This document shows positions 1 through 5,502 of a stretch of DNA of 6,505 nucleotides, one piece after another; within the stretch, counting starts at the first letter, position 1; the number at the start of each line of letters is the position of its first letter. The position numbers were made by a program, and so were the translations under genes. The DNA lies in NCBI GenBank assembly GCA_026125625.1, contig JAHCKU010000184.1:1-6505 (forward strand). Reading direction: 5' to 3'. Source of the DNA: Burkholderiales bacterium. Its GTDB lineage: Bacteria; Pseudomonadota; Gammaproteobacteria; Burkholderiales; SHXO01. Below the pieces are notes generated by a model. The model was not told where the DNA came from. It searched no databases and saw nothing but the letters and a program-made list of their open reading frames with translations.

Positions 1-872
1 CGACCAAGAGCGAGGTGCGCTTCCGCGACCCCCAGGCGGTGCATCAACTGGTGTTCCATGCACTCACGCGCACGCTGTCGCATACACGCGCCGGCGCACC
101 GGCCGTCGTGGCGGCGCCAGCGCCGTCCGCGCCCGCGGGATATGCACCCGCACCGCGGCAGGGCTCCATCGGGCTGCCGCTGCAACAGTCGGTGCCGCAC
201 TACGAACGGCTGTTCGGGCCGGCACGCACGGCCGAGATGCACGCGCAGGCGCTTCCACCTCAGGAAGCAGACGTGGACGCGCACGATGCACCGCCGCTCG
301 GGTTCGCGCTGGCGCAGCTCGCTGGAATCTACATCCTGGCGCAGAATGCGCACGGGCTGGTGATCGTGGACATGCATGCGGCACACGAACGCATCATGTA
401 CGAGAAGCTCAAGGCGGCACTGGCAGCGCACGCGGTGGCCACGCAGCAATTGCTGATTCCCGCGACCCTGGCAGTCACGCCGCTGGAATCGGCGCTCGTC
501 GCCGAGCACACCGCCGAGTTGCAACAGCTCGGCTTCGAGATGGCACACGTGGCACCGAACACGGTTGCCGTACGGGCCGTACCCGCGCCGCTGCAGCATG
601 CCGACCCCGCCGCGCTCGCTCGCGACGTCCTGCGCGAGATGGGACAGGCCGGCGCTGCACGCGTATTGATCGAATGCCGGGATGCGCTGCTGGCGACCAT
701 GGCCTGCCACGCCGCGGTGCGCGCGCATCGCACGCTGAGCATCGCCGAGATGAACGCGTTGCTGCGCGAGATGGAAGCCACCGAGCGCTCGGGCCAATGC
801 AATCACGGCCGCCCGACCTGGACACAGCTCGGCATGAAGGAGCTGGACGCGCTGTTTCTGCGCGGACGGTGA
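1..872 (+). CDS. mutL: DNA mismatch repair protein MutL, C-terminal part (5' end outside window)
   Basis: MutL links MutS mismatch recognition to strand incision and removal. The reading frame is open from base 3 and opens with TKSEVRFRD, the end of the conserved HPTKxEVRF segment that closes the N-terminal ATPase/transducer domain, so about 300 residues lie off the left edge. An Ala/Pro-rich linker follows (about 80-290), then the C-terminal dimerisation/endonuclease domain. Seen there are DMHAAHERIMYE (369-404), which fits the metal-binding endonuclease motif D-x-H-A-x2-E-x4-E, then ACHAAVRA (702-725), GQCNHGRPT (792-818) and the terminal FLR. These are the known metal-site motifs of nicking MutL proteins, which suggests MutH-independent repair; that last step is inference. 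The gene ends with TGA and miaA follows after 25 bases, so co-transcription is likely. The identification is firm; the true start is not visible. Confidence 0.96.
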   Translation, partial: TKSEVRFRDPQAVHQLVFHALTRTLSHTRAGAPAVVAAPAPSAPAGYAPAPRQGSIGLPLQQSVPHYERLFGPARTAEMHAQALPPQEADVDAHDAPPLGFALAQLAGIYILAQNAHGLVIVDMHAAHERIMYEKLKAALAAHAVATQQLLIPATLAVTPLESALVAEHTAELQQLGFEMAHVAPNTVAVRAVPAPLQHADPAALARDVLREMGQAGAARVLIECRDALLATMACHAAVRAHRTLSIAEMNALLREMEATERSGQCNHGRPTWTQLGMKELDALFLRGR

Positions 873-897
873 GGCACCCGGTATCGGCGGGCCGCTC

Positions 898-1854
898 ATG
901 AGTCACGGTGCTGCGCCGCCGGCGGTACTGATCATGGGGCCGACCACCTCCGGCAAGACGGCCCTGGCGCTCGAGCTGGCCACCCATTTCGACGTCGAAG
1001 TCATCAGCGTCGATTCCGCGCAGGTGTATCGCGGCATGGACATCGGCACGGCGAAGCCTGCAGCGGATGTGCTTGCCCGCGTGCCGCACCACCTGATCGA
1101 CATTCTCGATCCCACCGAACGCTACTCCGCTGCCCGCTTCGTGACCGACGCCAATGCCGCCATGCGTGACATCATCGGCCGTGGCCGGCTGCCTCTGCTG
1201 GTCGGCGGCACCATGCTCTACTTCAAAGCGCTGCAGGAAGGGCTGAGCGAGCTGCCCGCCGCCGATCCGCATGTGCGCGCGCAGATCGAGCGCCGTGCGC
1301 AGGCACACGGCTGGCCTGCCCTGCATGCGGAGCTGGCGCAGGTCGATCCGGCCACCGCGCAGCGGCTGGAGCCTGCCGATGCCCAGCGCATACAGCGTGC
1401 CCTCGAGATCTTTCACGTGGCGGGCGAGCCGATGTCTGCGCTCCTCCAGCGCCGCAGCCGGACTGCATCCCCGGTCCACATGCTGGGCGTGGCGCTGGAG
1501 CCCAGCGTGCGCGCAGTGCTGCATCGGCGTATCGCCGAGCGCTTCGATGCCATGCTCGAGCTCGGTCTGATCGACGAAGTCCGTCGCCTGCGCGGCGCGT
1601 TCGTGCTGGATGCGTCGTTGCCGGCGATGCGCACGGTCGGTTACCGGCAGGTGTGGGAGTACCTGGACGGCCGCATCGACCTGGCCGCCCTGCGCGAGAA
1701 GGGCATCGCGGCCACGCGGCAGCTGGCCAAGCGGCAGCTGACCTGGTTGCGCGCCATGGACGCAGTACAGCGCTTCGACTGCCTGGCCACCGATCTCACT
1801 GCTGCGGTGATCCGGCACCTGCGCGCACGAGTGCCAGACGCTGTCGCGCGTTAG
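898..1854 (+). CDS. miaA: tRNA dimethylallyltransferase MiaA
   Basis: MiaA transfers a dimethylallyl group from dimethylallyl diphosphate to N6 of A37 in tRNAs reading UNN codons, the first step toward ms2i6A, and supports reading-frame maintenance. The 318-residue length is normal for the family. The P-loop GPTTSGKT is at residues 14-21. Next come DSAQVYRGMDIGTAKP (39-54) with the catalytic Asp-Ser region, PHHLID (63-68), GGTMLYFKAL (103-112), DAQRIQRALE (161-170), VGYRQVWEYL (247-256) and the C-terminal TRQLAKRQLTWLR (273-285), all in family order. The ATG at 898 puts the P-loop close to the N-terminus as expected; the Shine-Dalgarno match (GGCGGG, about 885-891) is weak, so coupling to mutL translation is possible. 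No hfq follows, unlike the E. coli mutL-miaA-hfq order; the unit ends at the hairpin at 1894-1926. Confidence 0.98.
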   Translation: MSHGAAPPAVLIMGPTTSGKTALALELATHFDVEVISVDSAQVYRGMDIGTAKPAADVLARVPHHLIDILDPTERYSAARFVTDANAAMRDIIGRGRLPLLVGGTMLYFKALQEGLSELPAADPHVRAQIERRAQAHGWPALHAELAQVDPATAQRLEPADAQRIQRALEIFHVAGEPMSALLQRRSRTASPVHMLGVALEPSVRAVLHRRIAERFDAMLELGLIDEVRRLRGAFVLDASLPAMRTVGYRQVWEYLDGRIDLAALREKGIAATRQLAKRQLTWLRAMDAVQRFDCLATDLTAAVIRHLRARVPDAVAR

Positions 1855-1893
1855 CAGGTTGCTGAAAAACTACTGCAAGCGGCCGATGCGAGG

Positions 1894-1926
1894 GTTGCCG
1901 GGGCGGGCGTATACCGCCCCGGCAAC
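1894..1926. terminator. Hairpin between convergent genes, probably a bidirectional transcription terminator
   Basis: A perfect 13-bp inverted repeat (GTTGCCGGGGCGG at 1894-1906 paired with 1914-1926) encloses a 7-base loop. It lies 40 bases after the miaA stop and 9 bases beyond the stop of the convergent GlcG/HbpS-like gene. Going rightward, only GATTTG follows, with no proper U tract. Going leftward, the transcript meets UUUUU about 25 bases after the stem (the AAAAA at 1865-1869). The very stable stem and its position argue for termination of both transcripts. The poor U tracts leave room for a simple RNA 3'-end stabiliser instead. Confidence 0.75.
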
Positions 1927-1934
1927 GATTTGCG

Positions 1935-2414
1935 TTACTGCTCGAGCGCGGCAATCCCCGCTTCGGCGATCTGCGCGTCCTGTTGCGAGGTGACCCCGCT
2001 CACGCCGATCCCGCCGATCACCTGCTCGCCCGCCTTGATCGGCACACCGCCTTCGAGCAAGGTGAGATCACCCAAGCTCAGGATGGAGGGGCGCGTCTTG
2101 GCCAGGTCGTCGAACACCTTGGTCGGGCGCTTGAAGGCGGTGGACGTCCTCGCCTTGCCGATGGCGACGTCGATGCTGCCGGTCTGGGTGCCGTCCATGC
2201 GCTGCAGATAGATCAGATGCCCGCCGTCGTCCACCACCGCGATCACCACGTTCCACTTGTTCTTCACCGCCTCGGCCTCTGCCGCCGCCACGATCTTCTT
2301 GGCTGCATCCAGCGTCAGCGCCTTCTTGTCAGCCAGCTGAGCAAAGGCCGAGCCGGATACAACGGCAAGCAGCGACATGGCCATGGCGGCGAATACGTTC
2401 CTGAGCTTGAGCAT
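1935..2414 (-). CDS. Exported GlcG/HbpS-family (DUF336) protein
   Basis: This is a 159-residue protein of the GlcG/HbpS-like family (Pfam Haem_degrading/DUF336). Some members, such as Streptomyces HbpS, bind haem; GlcG is named only from its glycolate operon. Biochemical function is unproven for most. The start is the ATG at 2414, preceded by GGAGGA; a TTG five codons upstream lies across that Shine-Dalgarno sequence and is unlikely. Residues 1-25 form a signal peptide: KLR, a hydrophobic run, then AFA before Q26, so the product should be periplasmic. The family fold follows: helix ALTLDAAKKIVAAAEAEA (about 32-49), VVDDGGHLIYLQRMDG (60-75), EGGVPI (121-126) and GGIGVSG (134-140). It lies 121 bases downstream of xseA on the same strand but has its own promoter-like sequence. 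A haem or small-molecule ligand is inference only. Confidence 0.9.
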   Translation of the reverse strand: MLKLRNVFAAMAMSLLAVVSGSAFAQLADKKALTLDAAKKIVAAAEAEAVKNKWNVVIAVVDDGGHLIYLQRMDGTQTGSIDVAIGKARTSTAFKRPTKVFDDLAKTRPSILSLGDLTLLEGGVPIKAGEQVIGGIGVSGVTSQQDAQIAEAGIAALEQ

Positions 2415-2417
2415 GAC

Positions 2418-2423
2418 TCCTCC
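2418..2423 (-). promoter_or_regulatory. Shine-Dalgarno sequence that sets the start of the GlcG/HbpS-like gene
   Basis: On the minus strand GGAGGA sits three bases before the ATG at 2414. The close spacing still allows pairing through its GGAG part. It decides in favour of this ATG over an in-frame TTG at 2429, and it places the signal peptide's basic residues right at the N-terminus. Confidence 0.75.
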
Positions 2424-2436
2424 GTGCAAGTTAAGG

Positions 2437-2455
2437 GCAATCCGGAATGGATTGC
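2437..2455. repeat. Inverted repeat in the leader of the GlcG/HbpS-like gene
   Basis: GCAATCC and GGATTGC form a perfect 7-bp inverted repeat around GGAAT. It ends 22 bases before the ATG at 2414 on the minus strand. It lies downstream of the promoter-like sequence and upstream of the ribosome binding site. No run of T follows, so it does not look like a terminator. It could be an operator or a leader hairpin; neither is shown. Confidence 0.4.
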
Positions 2456-2506
2456 GGACAGGTGGCGGGCTGCTGCCGTAGCGGCGGTATCTTTGCCCGG
2501 CCGGCT

Positions 2507-2535
2507 AAGATAACCTCCGGTCTGGCGTCACGCAA
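2507..2535 (-). promoter_or_regulatory. Possible sigma-70 promoter for the GlcG/HbpS-like gene
   Basis: On the minus strand TTGCGT (2530-2535) is followed after 17 bases by TATCTT (2507-2512). The -35 match is only three of six and the -10 match is four of six. It begins directly after the xseA stop codon, and it would give a leader of about 85 bases that includes the inverted repeat at 2437-2455. Weak by sequence; supported mainly by its position. Confidence 0.3.
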
Positions 2536-3906
2536 TCATGTTTCGACGTCACGCACCTGCGTGTACGCACGACCATGTGCGAAATCAATCCGCAGCCGAT
2601 GTCCAGGTGCGACCTGCACGCTGCTGCGCACGATCTGCCCATCCTCCCCGATGACGATGCTGTAGCCGCGCTCGAGCACCTGGCGCGGGTCGAGATGGAT
2701 CAGATGCGCATGCAGGCGTTCGAGTGCGTGCGCCCGGCGCTGCAACTCGAGCTGCAGCGCCCGGGCGAGACGGTGATGCAGCGCATGCAGCGTTGCGCTT
2801 GCGGCATCCGGATCCGGCCGCGCCCGTCGCCAACGATGCTCCAGCGCACGCAGCGGCATGGCCGCATGGCGCAACTGGCGCGCCAGGGCGAGTCGCATGC
2901 GGTCGCGATGTTCGAGCAGCATGCGCTGCTGCAACGCCAGCCGCCGCCCCGGATGCACCACGCGGCGCGCGAGGAAATCCACCTGCTGCGTACGCTGCGC
3001 CAGCACATGACCCATGCAGCGTCGTAACCGGGCATGCAGGTCTCCCGCGCGCTTGGCCAGTTCCGCTCGATCCGGACAGACCAGCGCCGCTGCCGCGGGT
3101 GGCGGCGGCGCACGCATGTCCGCCACGAAGTCGGCGATGGTGACGTCGGTTTCATGACCGACGCCGCTCACCACCGGAAGGGTGCAGCGCGCCAGGGCAC
3201 GCGCCACGCTTTCTTCGTTGAACGCCCACAAGTCCTCGATGCTGCCGCCGCCACGACACAGGATCAGCACATCGCATTCACCGCGCGCAGCGGCCAGGTC
3301 GAGGGCCGCTGCAATCTGCGCCGCGGCACCCTCGCCCTGCACCAGCGTCGGATATACGATCACCGGGATACCCGGCATGCGCCGGCGCAGCATGATGAGC
3401 ACATCGCGCAACGCGGCCGCGCGCGGCGAGGTGACGATGCCAATGGTGCGCGGGTGACCTGGCAGTGGACGCTTGCACGCCGGATCGAACAGACCTTCCG
3501 CCTCGAGCTTGCGCTGCAGGCGGGTGAACTTCTCGAACAGCACGCCCAATCCCGCACGACGCATGAAATCCACCGCGAGCTGGAATTCGCCGCGCGGCTC
3601 GTAGAACGATGCGCCCGCCCGCACCTCCACCTGCATGCCGTTCGCCGGCGTCCAGTCGAGCAGCTGCGCACGGGTGCGAAACAGCACGCACCGCACTTGC
3701 GCACGTTCGTCCTTGAGCGAGAAGTAGCAATGCCCGGAAGGCGCGCGAGTGAAGTTGGAGATTTCGCCCGCCACCCATAGCAACGGGATGTTGCGCTCCA
3801 GAACCTGGCGGGCGAGCGTGGTGAGCTGCCACACGCTGATGGGCTGCCCTTCGACCAGGGTCGCTCGCTGGACCGCGCCCGGCCGCGTTTCGGATTCGTC
3901 ATTCAT
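2536..3906 (-). CDS. xseA: Exodeoxyribonuclease VII large subunit XseA
   Basis: XseA is the catalytic subunit of exonuclease VII, which with several XseB subunits degrades single-stranded DNA to short oligonucleotides. The length, 456 residues, is typical. The N-terminal OB-fold runs over about 20-120 (SVWQLTTLARQVLE, VAGEISNF, SGHCYFSLKD). The catalytic domain shows TSPRAAALRD (159-168), VYPTLVQG (184-191), CRGGGSIEDLWAFN (217-230) and GVGHETDVTIADFVADMRAP (248-267). A long basic helical region (about 280-405) for XseB binding follows, then the C-terminal LERGYSIV (411-418). The segment after RAP reads RAPPPPAAAAL, where the family usually has RAPTPxAAAE: the Thr and the final Glu are replaced. 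The ATG at 3906 is the first in its frame and has no Shine-Dalgarno sequence; it overlaps the stop of a short upstream frame (3903-3977). xseB is not in the window. Confidence 0.97.
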   Translation of the reverse strand: MNDESETRPGAVQRATLVEGQPISVWQLTTLARQVLERNIPLLWVAGEISNFTRAPSGHCYFSLKDERAQVRCVLFRTRAQLLDWTPANGMQVEVRAGASFYEPRGEFQLAVDFMRRAGLGVLFEKFTRLQRKLEAEGLFDPACKRPLPGHPRTIGIVTSPRAAALRDVLIMLRRRMPGIPVIVYPTLVQGEGAAAQIAAALDLAAARGECDVLILCRGGGSIEDLWAFNEESVARALARCTLPVVSGVGHETDVTIADFVADMRAPPPPAAAALVCPDRAELAKRAGDLHARLRRCMGHVLAQRTQQVDFLARRVVHPGRRLALQQRMLLEHRDRMRLALARQLRHAAMPLRALEHRWRRARPDPDAASATLHALHHRLARALQLELQRRAHALERLHAHLIHLDPRQVLERGYSIVIGEDGQIVRSSVQVAPGHRLRIDFAHGRAYTQVRDVET

Positions 3907-3977
3907 CGGGGTGGCACGGCTTCTCTGTCCATTACTGTGGATTCGGCGCCCGAACCGGTGCCATTGCGCTCATCCAT
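3903..3977 (-). CDS. Candidate 24-residue leader peptide overlapping the xseA start
   Basis: A short minus-strand frame starts at ATG 3977 with GAGG (3984-3987) six bases upstream, a well-placed ribosome binding site. It ends in a TGA whose first two bases are the last two of the xseA ATG (ATGA overlap, 3903-3906). Its product would begin MDERNGTGSG and end in VPPR, with no recognisable domain. Because xseA itself lacks a Shine-Dalgarno sequence, the arrangement suggests translational coupling: ribosomes finishing the short frame restart at xseA. A chance open frame is the main alternative, since 24 codons is easily reached in GC-rich DNA. The ribosome binding site and exact overlap are seen; the regulatory role is inferred. 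Confidence 0.4.
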   Translation of the reverse strand: MDERNGTGSGAESTVMDREAVPPR

Positions 3978-4044
3978 GATCCGCCTCGTTTCGCGGCCCC
4001 TTGACGCATCGCAGTATCGACAAACGATGCAAATGACATCGAAG

Positions 4045-4083
4045 ACAGAATATAAGATATTGATATAAAAAAACATTACATGA
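4045..4083. promoter_or_regulatory. AT-rich block, possible unwinding or promoter element
   Basis: Only 7 of these 39 bases are G or C (about 18%), in a window that is otherwise about two thirds GC. It contains a run of seven A (4067-4073) and repeated TAT/ATA steps. Such a block can act as a DNA-unwinding element, as an UP-element or -10 region of divergent promoters, or as a bending and protein-binding site. It lies 81 bases from the first DnaA box. Confidence 0.55.
4053..4065 (-). promoter_or_regulatory. IHF binding-site consensus
   Basis: On the minus strand TATCAATATCTTA matches the IHF consensus WATCAANNNNTTR at every defined position. The flanking run of A (4067-4073) fits the AT-rich side often seen next to IHF sites. 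IHF sharply bends DNA at origins, at datA/DARS elements and at some promoters. A chance match is more likely in such AT-rich sequence than elsewhere in the window. Confidence 0.5.
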
Positions 4084-4164
4084 ACTGATCAGCAAATGAG
4101 CATGCCCTCGAAAAACCAGGCCGTGACCCCACTTAGGGTGTCTTCACACATCCCGCACACAGGT

Positions 4165-4187
4165 TTATCCACAAGATTTGTGGACAA
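4165..4187. promoter_or_regulatory. Pair of inverted DnaA boxes
   Basis: TTATCCACA at 4165-4173 (+) is a perfect high-affinity DnaA box (TTATNCACA). After 5 bases, 4179-4187 read on the minus strand gives TTGTCCACA, one mismatch from consensus. The two form an imperfect palindrome centred near 4176. Much weaker relatives (two mismatches) occur at 4140-4148 (GTCTTCACA, +) and 3936-3944 (GAATCCACA, -). The matches are seen directly; DnaA binding is inferred from the consensus. No dnaA, dnaN, rpmH or gidA is nearby. Confidence 0.6.
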
Positions 4188-4260
4188 CGCGATCGAGCAT
4201 GTCGCCATGCCGGCATTTGCTCTCGACCGTATCCCCAACCTGTCGGCAGTCAGCTACTTC

Positions 4261-4289
4261 TTGCGGATGCGGAATCGGCAGTTTAAAGT
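4261..4289 (+). promoter_or_regulatory. Weak promoter candidate ahead of exbB
   Basis: TTGCGG (4261-4266) and TAAAGT (4284-4289) are 17 bases apart and lie about 60 bases before the exbB start. Only three of six and four of six positions fit sigma-70 consensus. The position is sensible but the match is poor. Confidence 0.2.
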
Positions 4290-4351
4290 GCCGCCTTCCT
4301 CACATCGCCACGCCTCGCCCGCTCAGCCGCGGACGCGTGGGAGAATGCCAA

Positions 4352-4963
4352 GTGCTCGCAATCATCCATGCCGCCGGATGGCCGATCTGGCCTCTCATCT
4401 TCGCATCCATCATCGCGCTCGGCATTATCGTCGAGCGCGCCTGGTCGTTGCAGCGTGCGAAGATCGCACCACGCACCCTGCTCGGAGAGATCGCCCAGGA
4501 AGTCAAGCACAAGGGCGTGACGCAGGATCTGCTCAACCGCCTGTCCCAGGGTTCGCTGCTCGCGCGTCTGTTCGCGGTGGGGCTGAAAAACGTGCGCAGC
4601 TCGCGCGAAGTGATGAAGGAGTCGCTCGAGGAAAGCGGTCGTATCGCCGCCCACGAGCTGGAGCGCTTCCTGACCACGCTTGGAACCATCGCCTCGCTGG
4701 CCCCGATCATGGGTCTGTTCGGCACGGTGATCGGCATGATCGAGATCTTCGGAGCACAGGGTGGTCCGGGGATGAGCACCAACCCGGCGCAGCTTGCGCA
4801 CGGCATCTCGGTTGCCCTGTACAACACTGCCTTCGGACTGCTGGTGGCAATCCCCAGCATGATCTTCTACCGTCACTATCGCGCCAAGGTGGATGGGCTG
4901 GTGGTGGAAATGGAGATGCAGGCGGTGAAGCTGGTCGAGATCGTGCACGGCGAGCGCGTGTAG
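4352..4963 (+). CDS. exbB: ExbB/TolQ/MotA-family proton channel subunit
   Basis: ExbB-type proteins form a pentameric inner-membrane channel that works with ExbD to turn proton flow into mechanical work, classically to energise TonB or Tol systems. The product has 203 residues from a GTG at 4352, preceded by GGGAGA seven bases upstream. Earlier in-frame codons (from about 4178) give a sequence unlike the family and overlap the DnaA boxes, so the GTG is preferred. TM1 is about residues 11-28, followed by a cytoplasmic segment (about 35-105). TM2 is about 107-133 with LAPIMGLFGTVIGMIEIF, the conserved MotA/TolQ/ExbB signature with pore-lining Thr. TM3 is about 148-172 (ISVALYNTAFGLLVAIPSM). exbD starts 16 bases downstream. 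No tonB or tolR/A/B is in the window, so the energised partner is unknown; the symbol is by family and context. Confidence 0.93.
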   Translation: MLAIIHAAGWPIWPLIFASIIALGIIVERAWSLQRAKIAPRTLLGEIAQEVKHKGVTQDLLNRLSQGSLLARLFAVGLKNVRSSREVMKESLEESGRIAAHELERFLTTLGTIASLAPIMGLFGTVIGMIEIFGAQGGPGMSTNPAQLAHGISVALYNTAFGLLVAIPSMIFYRHYRAKVDGLVVEMEMQAVKLVEIVHGERV

Positions 4964-4979
4964 GCGGAGCTGGCTGGCG

Positions 4980-5393
4980 ATGAATTTCCGCCGCGGGTCT
5001 CAGCGCGAAGAGCCCGAGATGAACCTGGTGCCGCTCATCGACGTGCTGCTGGTCACCATCATCTTCCTGGTCGTCACCACGACCTATTCCAAGTTTTCCG
5101 AGCTGCAGATCAATCTGCCCACCGCCGAGGCCAACCAGCCGGCGGATCGGCCCGAGGAGATCAACATCGCCATCACGGCGCAGGGCACCTACGTGGTCAA
5201 CCGCAGTCCGGTCGCCGGTGACCCGGCCACCCTGTCGGCGGAGCTCAAGCGTGCTGCCGGATCGAATGCGGATCCCATGATCATCATCAACGCCGACGCC
5301 AAGGCCGACTTCCAGAACGTGGTCAATGCCATGGAAGCGGCTCGCTTGGCCGGCTTCGGCCGCATCACTTTCACCACTCAGCAGAACCGCTAG
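4980..5393 (+). CDS. exbD: ExbD/TolR-family biopolymer transport protein
   Basis: ExbD sits as a dimer inside the ExbB pentamer; its single transmembrane Asp carries protons and its periplasmic domain contacts peptidoglycan or the energised partner. The 137-residue length is usual. The N-terminus is basic (MNFRRGSQREEPEMN). One TM helix follows at about residues 16-35 (LVPLIDVLLVTIIFLVVTTT) with the conserved proton-carrying Asp at D21. The periplasmic domain runs from about 37, including LQINLPTA (43-50), then IIINADAKADFQNVVNAMEAARLAGFGRI in family order. The ATG at 4980 has GGAG ten bases upstream. It is certainly in an operon with exbB. In many betaproteobacteria this ExbD type is followed by lpxK; here tamA follows instead. 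Confidence 0.94.
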   Translation: MNFRRGSQREEPEMNLVPLIDVLLVTIIFLVVTTTYSKFSELQINLPTAEANQPADRPEEINIAITAQGTYVVNRSPVAGDPATLSAELKRAAGSNADPMIIINADAKADFQNVVNAMEAARLAGFGRITFTTQQNR

Positions 5394-5502
5394 AGAAGCC
5401 TGGCTTCCCGGTTCGGCTGGAAGACCGGCGGTAACGCGCGTCGCTGTACCATGGCGATGCCGATTCGGTCGAGGACTGGTTGCCGTCAGATCCGTTGTGT
5501 TC

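Larger units (their letters stand above)
3907..4351. other. Divergent non-coding region between xseA and exbB
   Basis: These 445 bases separate the leftward xseA unit from the rightward exbB unit. Apart from the short leader frame next to xseA, I find no supported gene. An open frame starting at ATG 4096 has no family resemblance and runs out of frame through exbB. The region holds an AT-rich block with an IHF-type site (4045-4083), a pair of DnaA boxes (4165-4187), a small palindrome ATGCCGGCAT (4207-4216) and a weak promoter candidate ahead of exbB. Promoters for both directions must lie here, but none matches consensus well enough to be sure. Confidence 0.7.

Noticed and set aside
475..1818. 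Long minus-strand open frame (447 codons) antisense to mutL and miaA
   Set aside because: It lies opposite two well-recognised genes, has a Gln/Arg/Ala-rich composition typical of antisense frames in GC-rich DNA, and shows no family motif.
3034..3780. Plus-strand frame (248 codons) opposite xseA
   Set aside because: It is antisense to a full-length conserved gene and has no recognisable domain.
4207..4216. Palindrome ATGCCGGCAT, flanked by GAGCA and TGCTC
   Set aside because: A 10-bp palindrome is too short and common in GC-rich DNA, and the flanking arms are not symmetrically spaced. No operator could be named.
4242..4282. Direct repeat TCGGCAGT at 4242-4249 and 4275-4282
   Set aside because: Two copies of 8 bases within 40 bp are not convincing as iterons or operator repeats.
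4178..4351. Upstream extension of exbB to a TTG at 4178
   Set aside because: The added 58 residues are Cys/Arg/Ser-rich and unlike ExbB N-termini. The GTG at 4352 has a good ribosome binding site and places TM1 correctly.
4096..4983. Plus-strand frame from ATG 4096 with 295 codons
   Set aside because: Most of it is a shifted reading of exbB. Its first part crosses the DnaA boxes and resembles nothing known.
5394..5430. Possible terminator hairpins after exbD (GAAG/CTTC and CCGGT/ACCGG pairs)
   Set aside because: The stems are only 4-6 bp, mutually exclusive, and have no T run after them, so no attenuator or terminator is supported.
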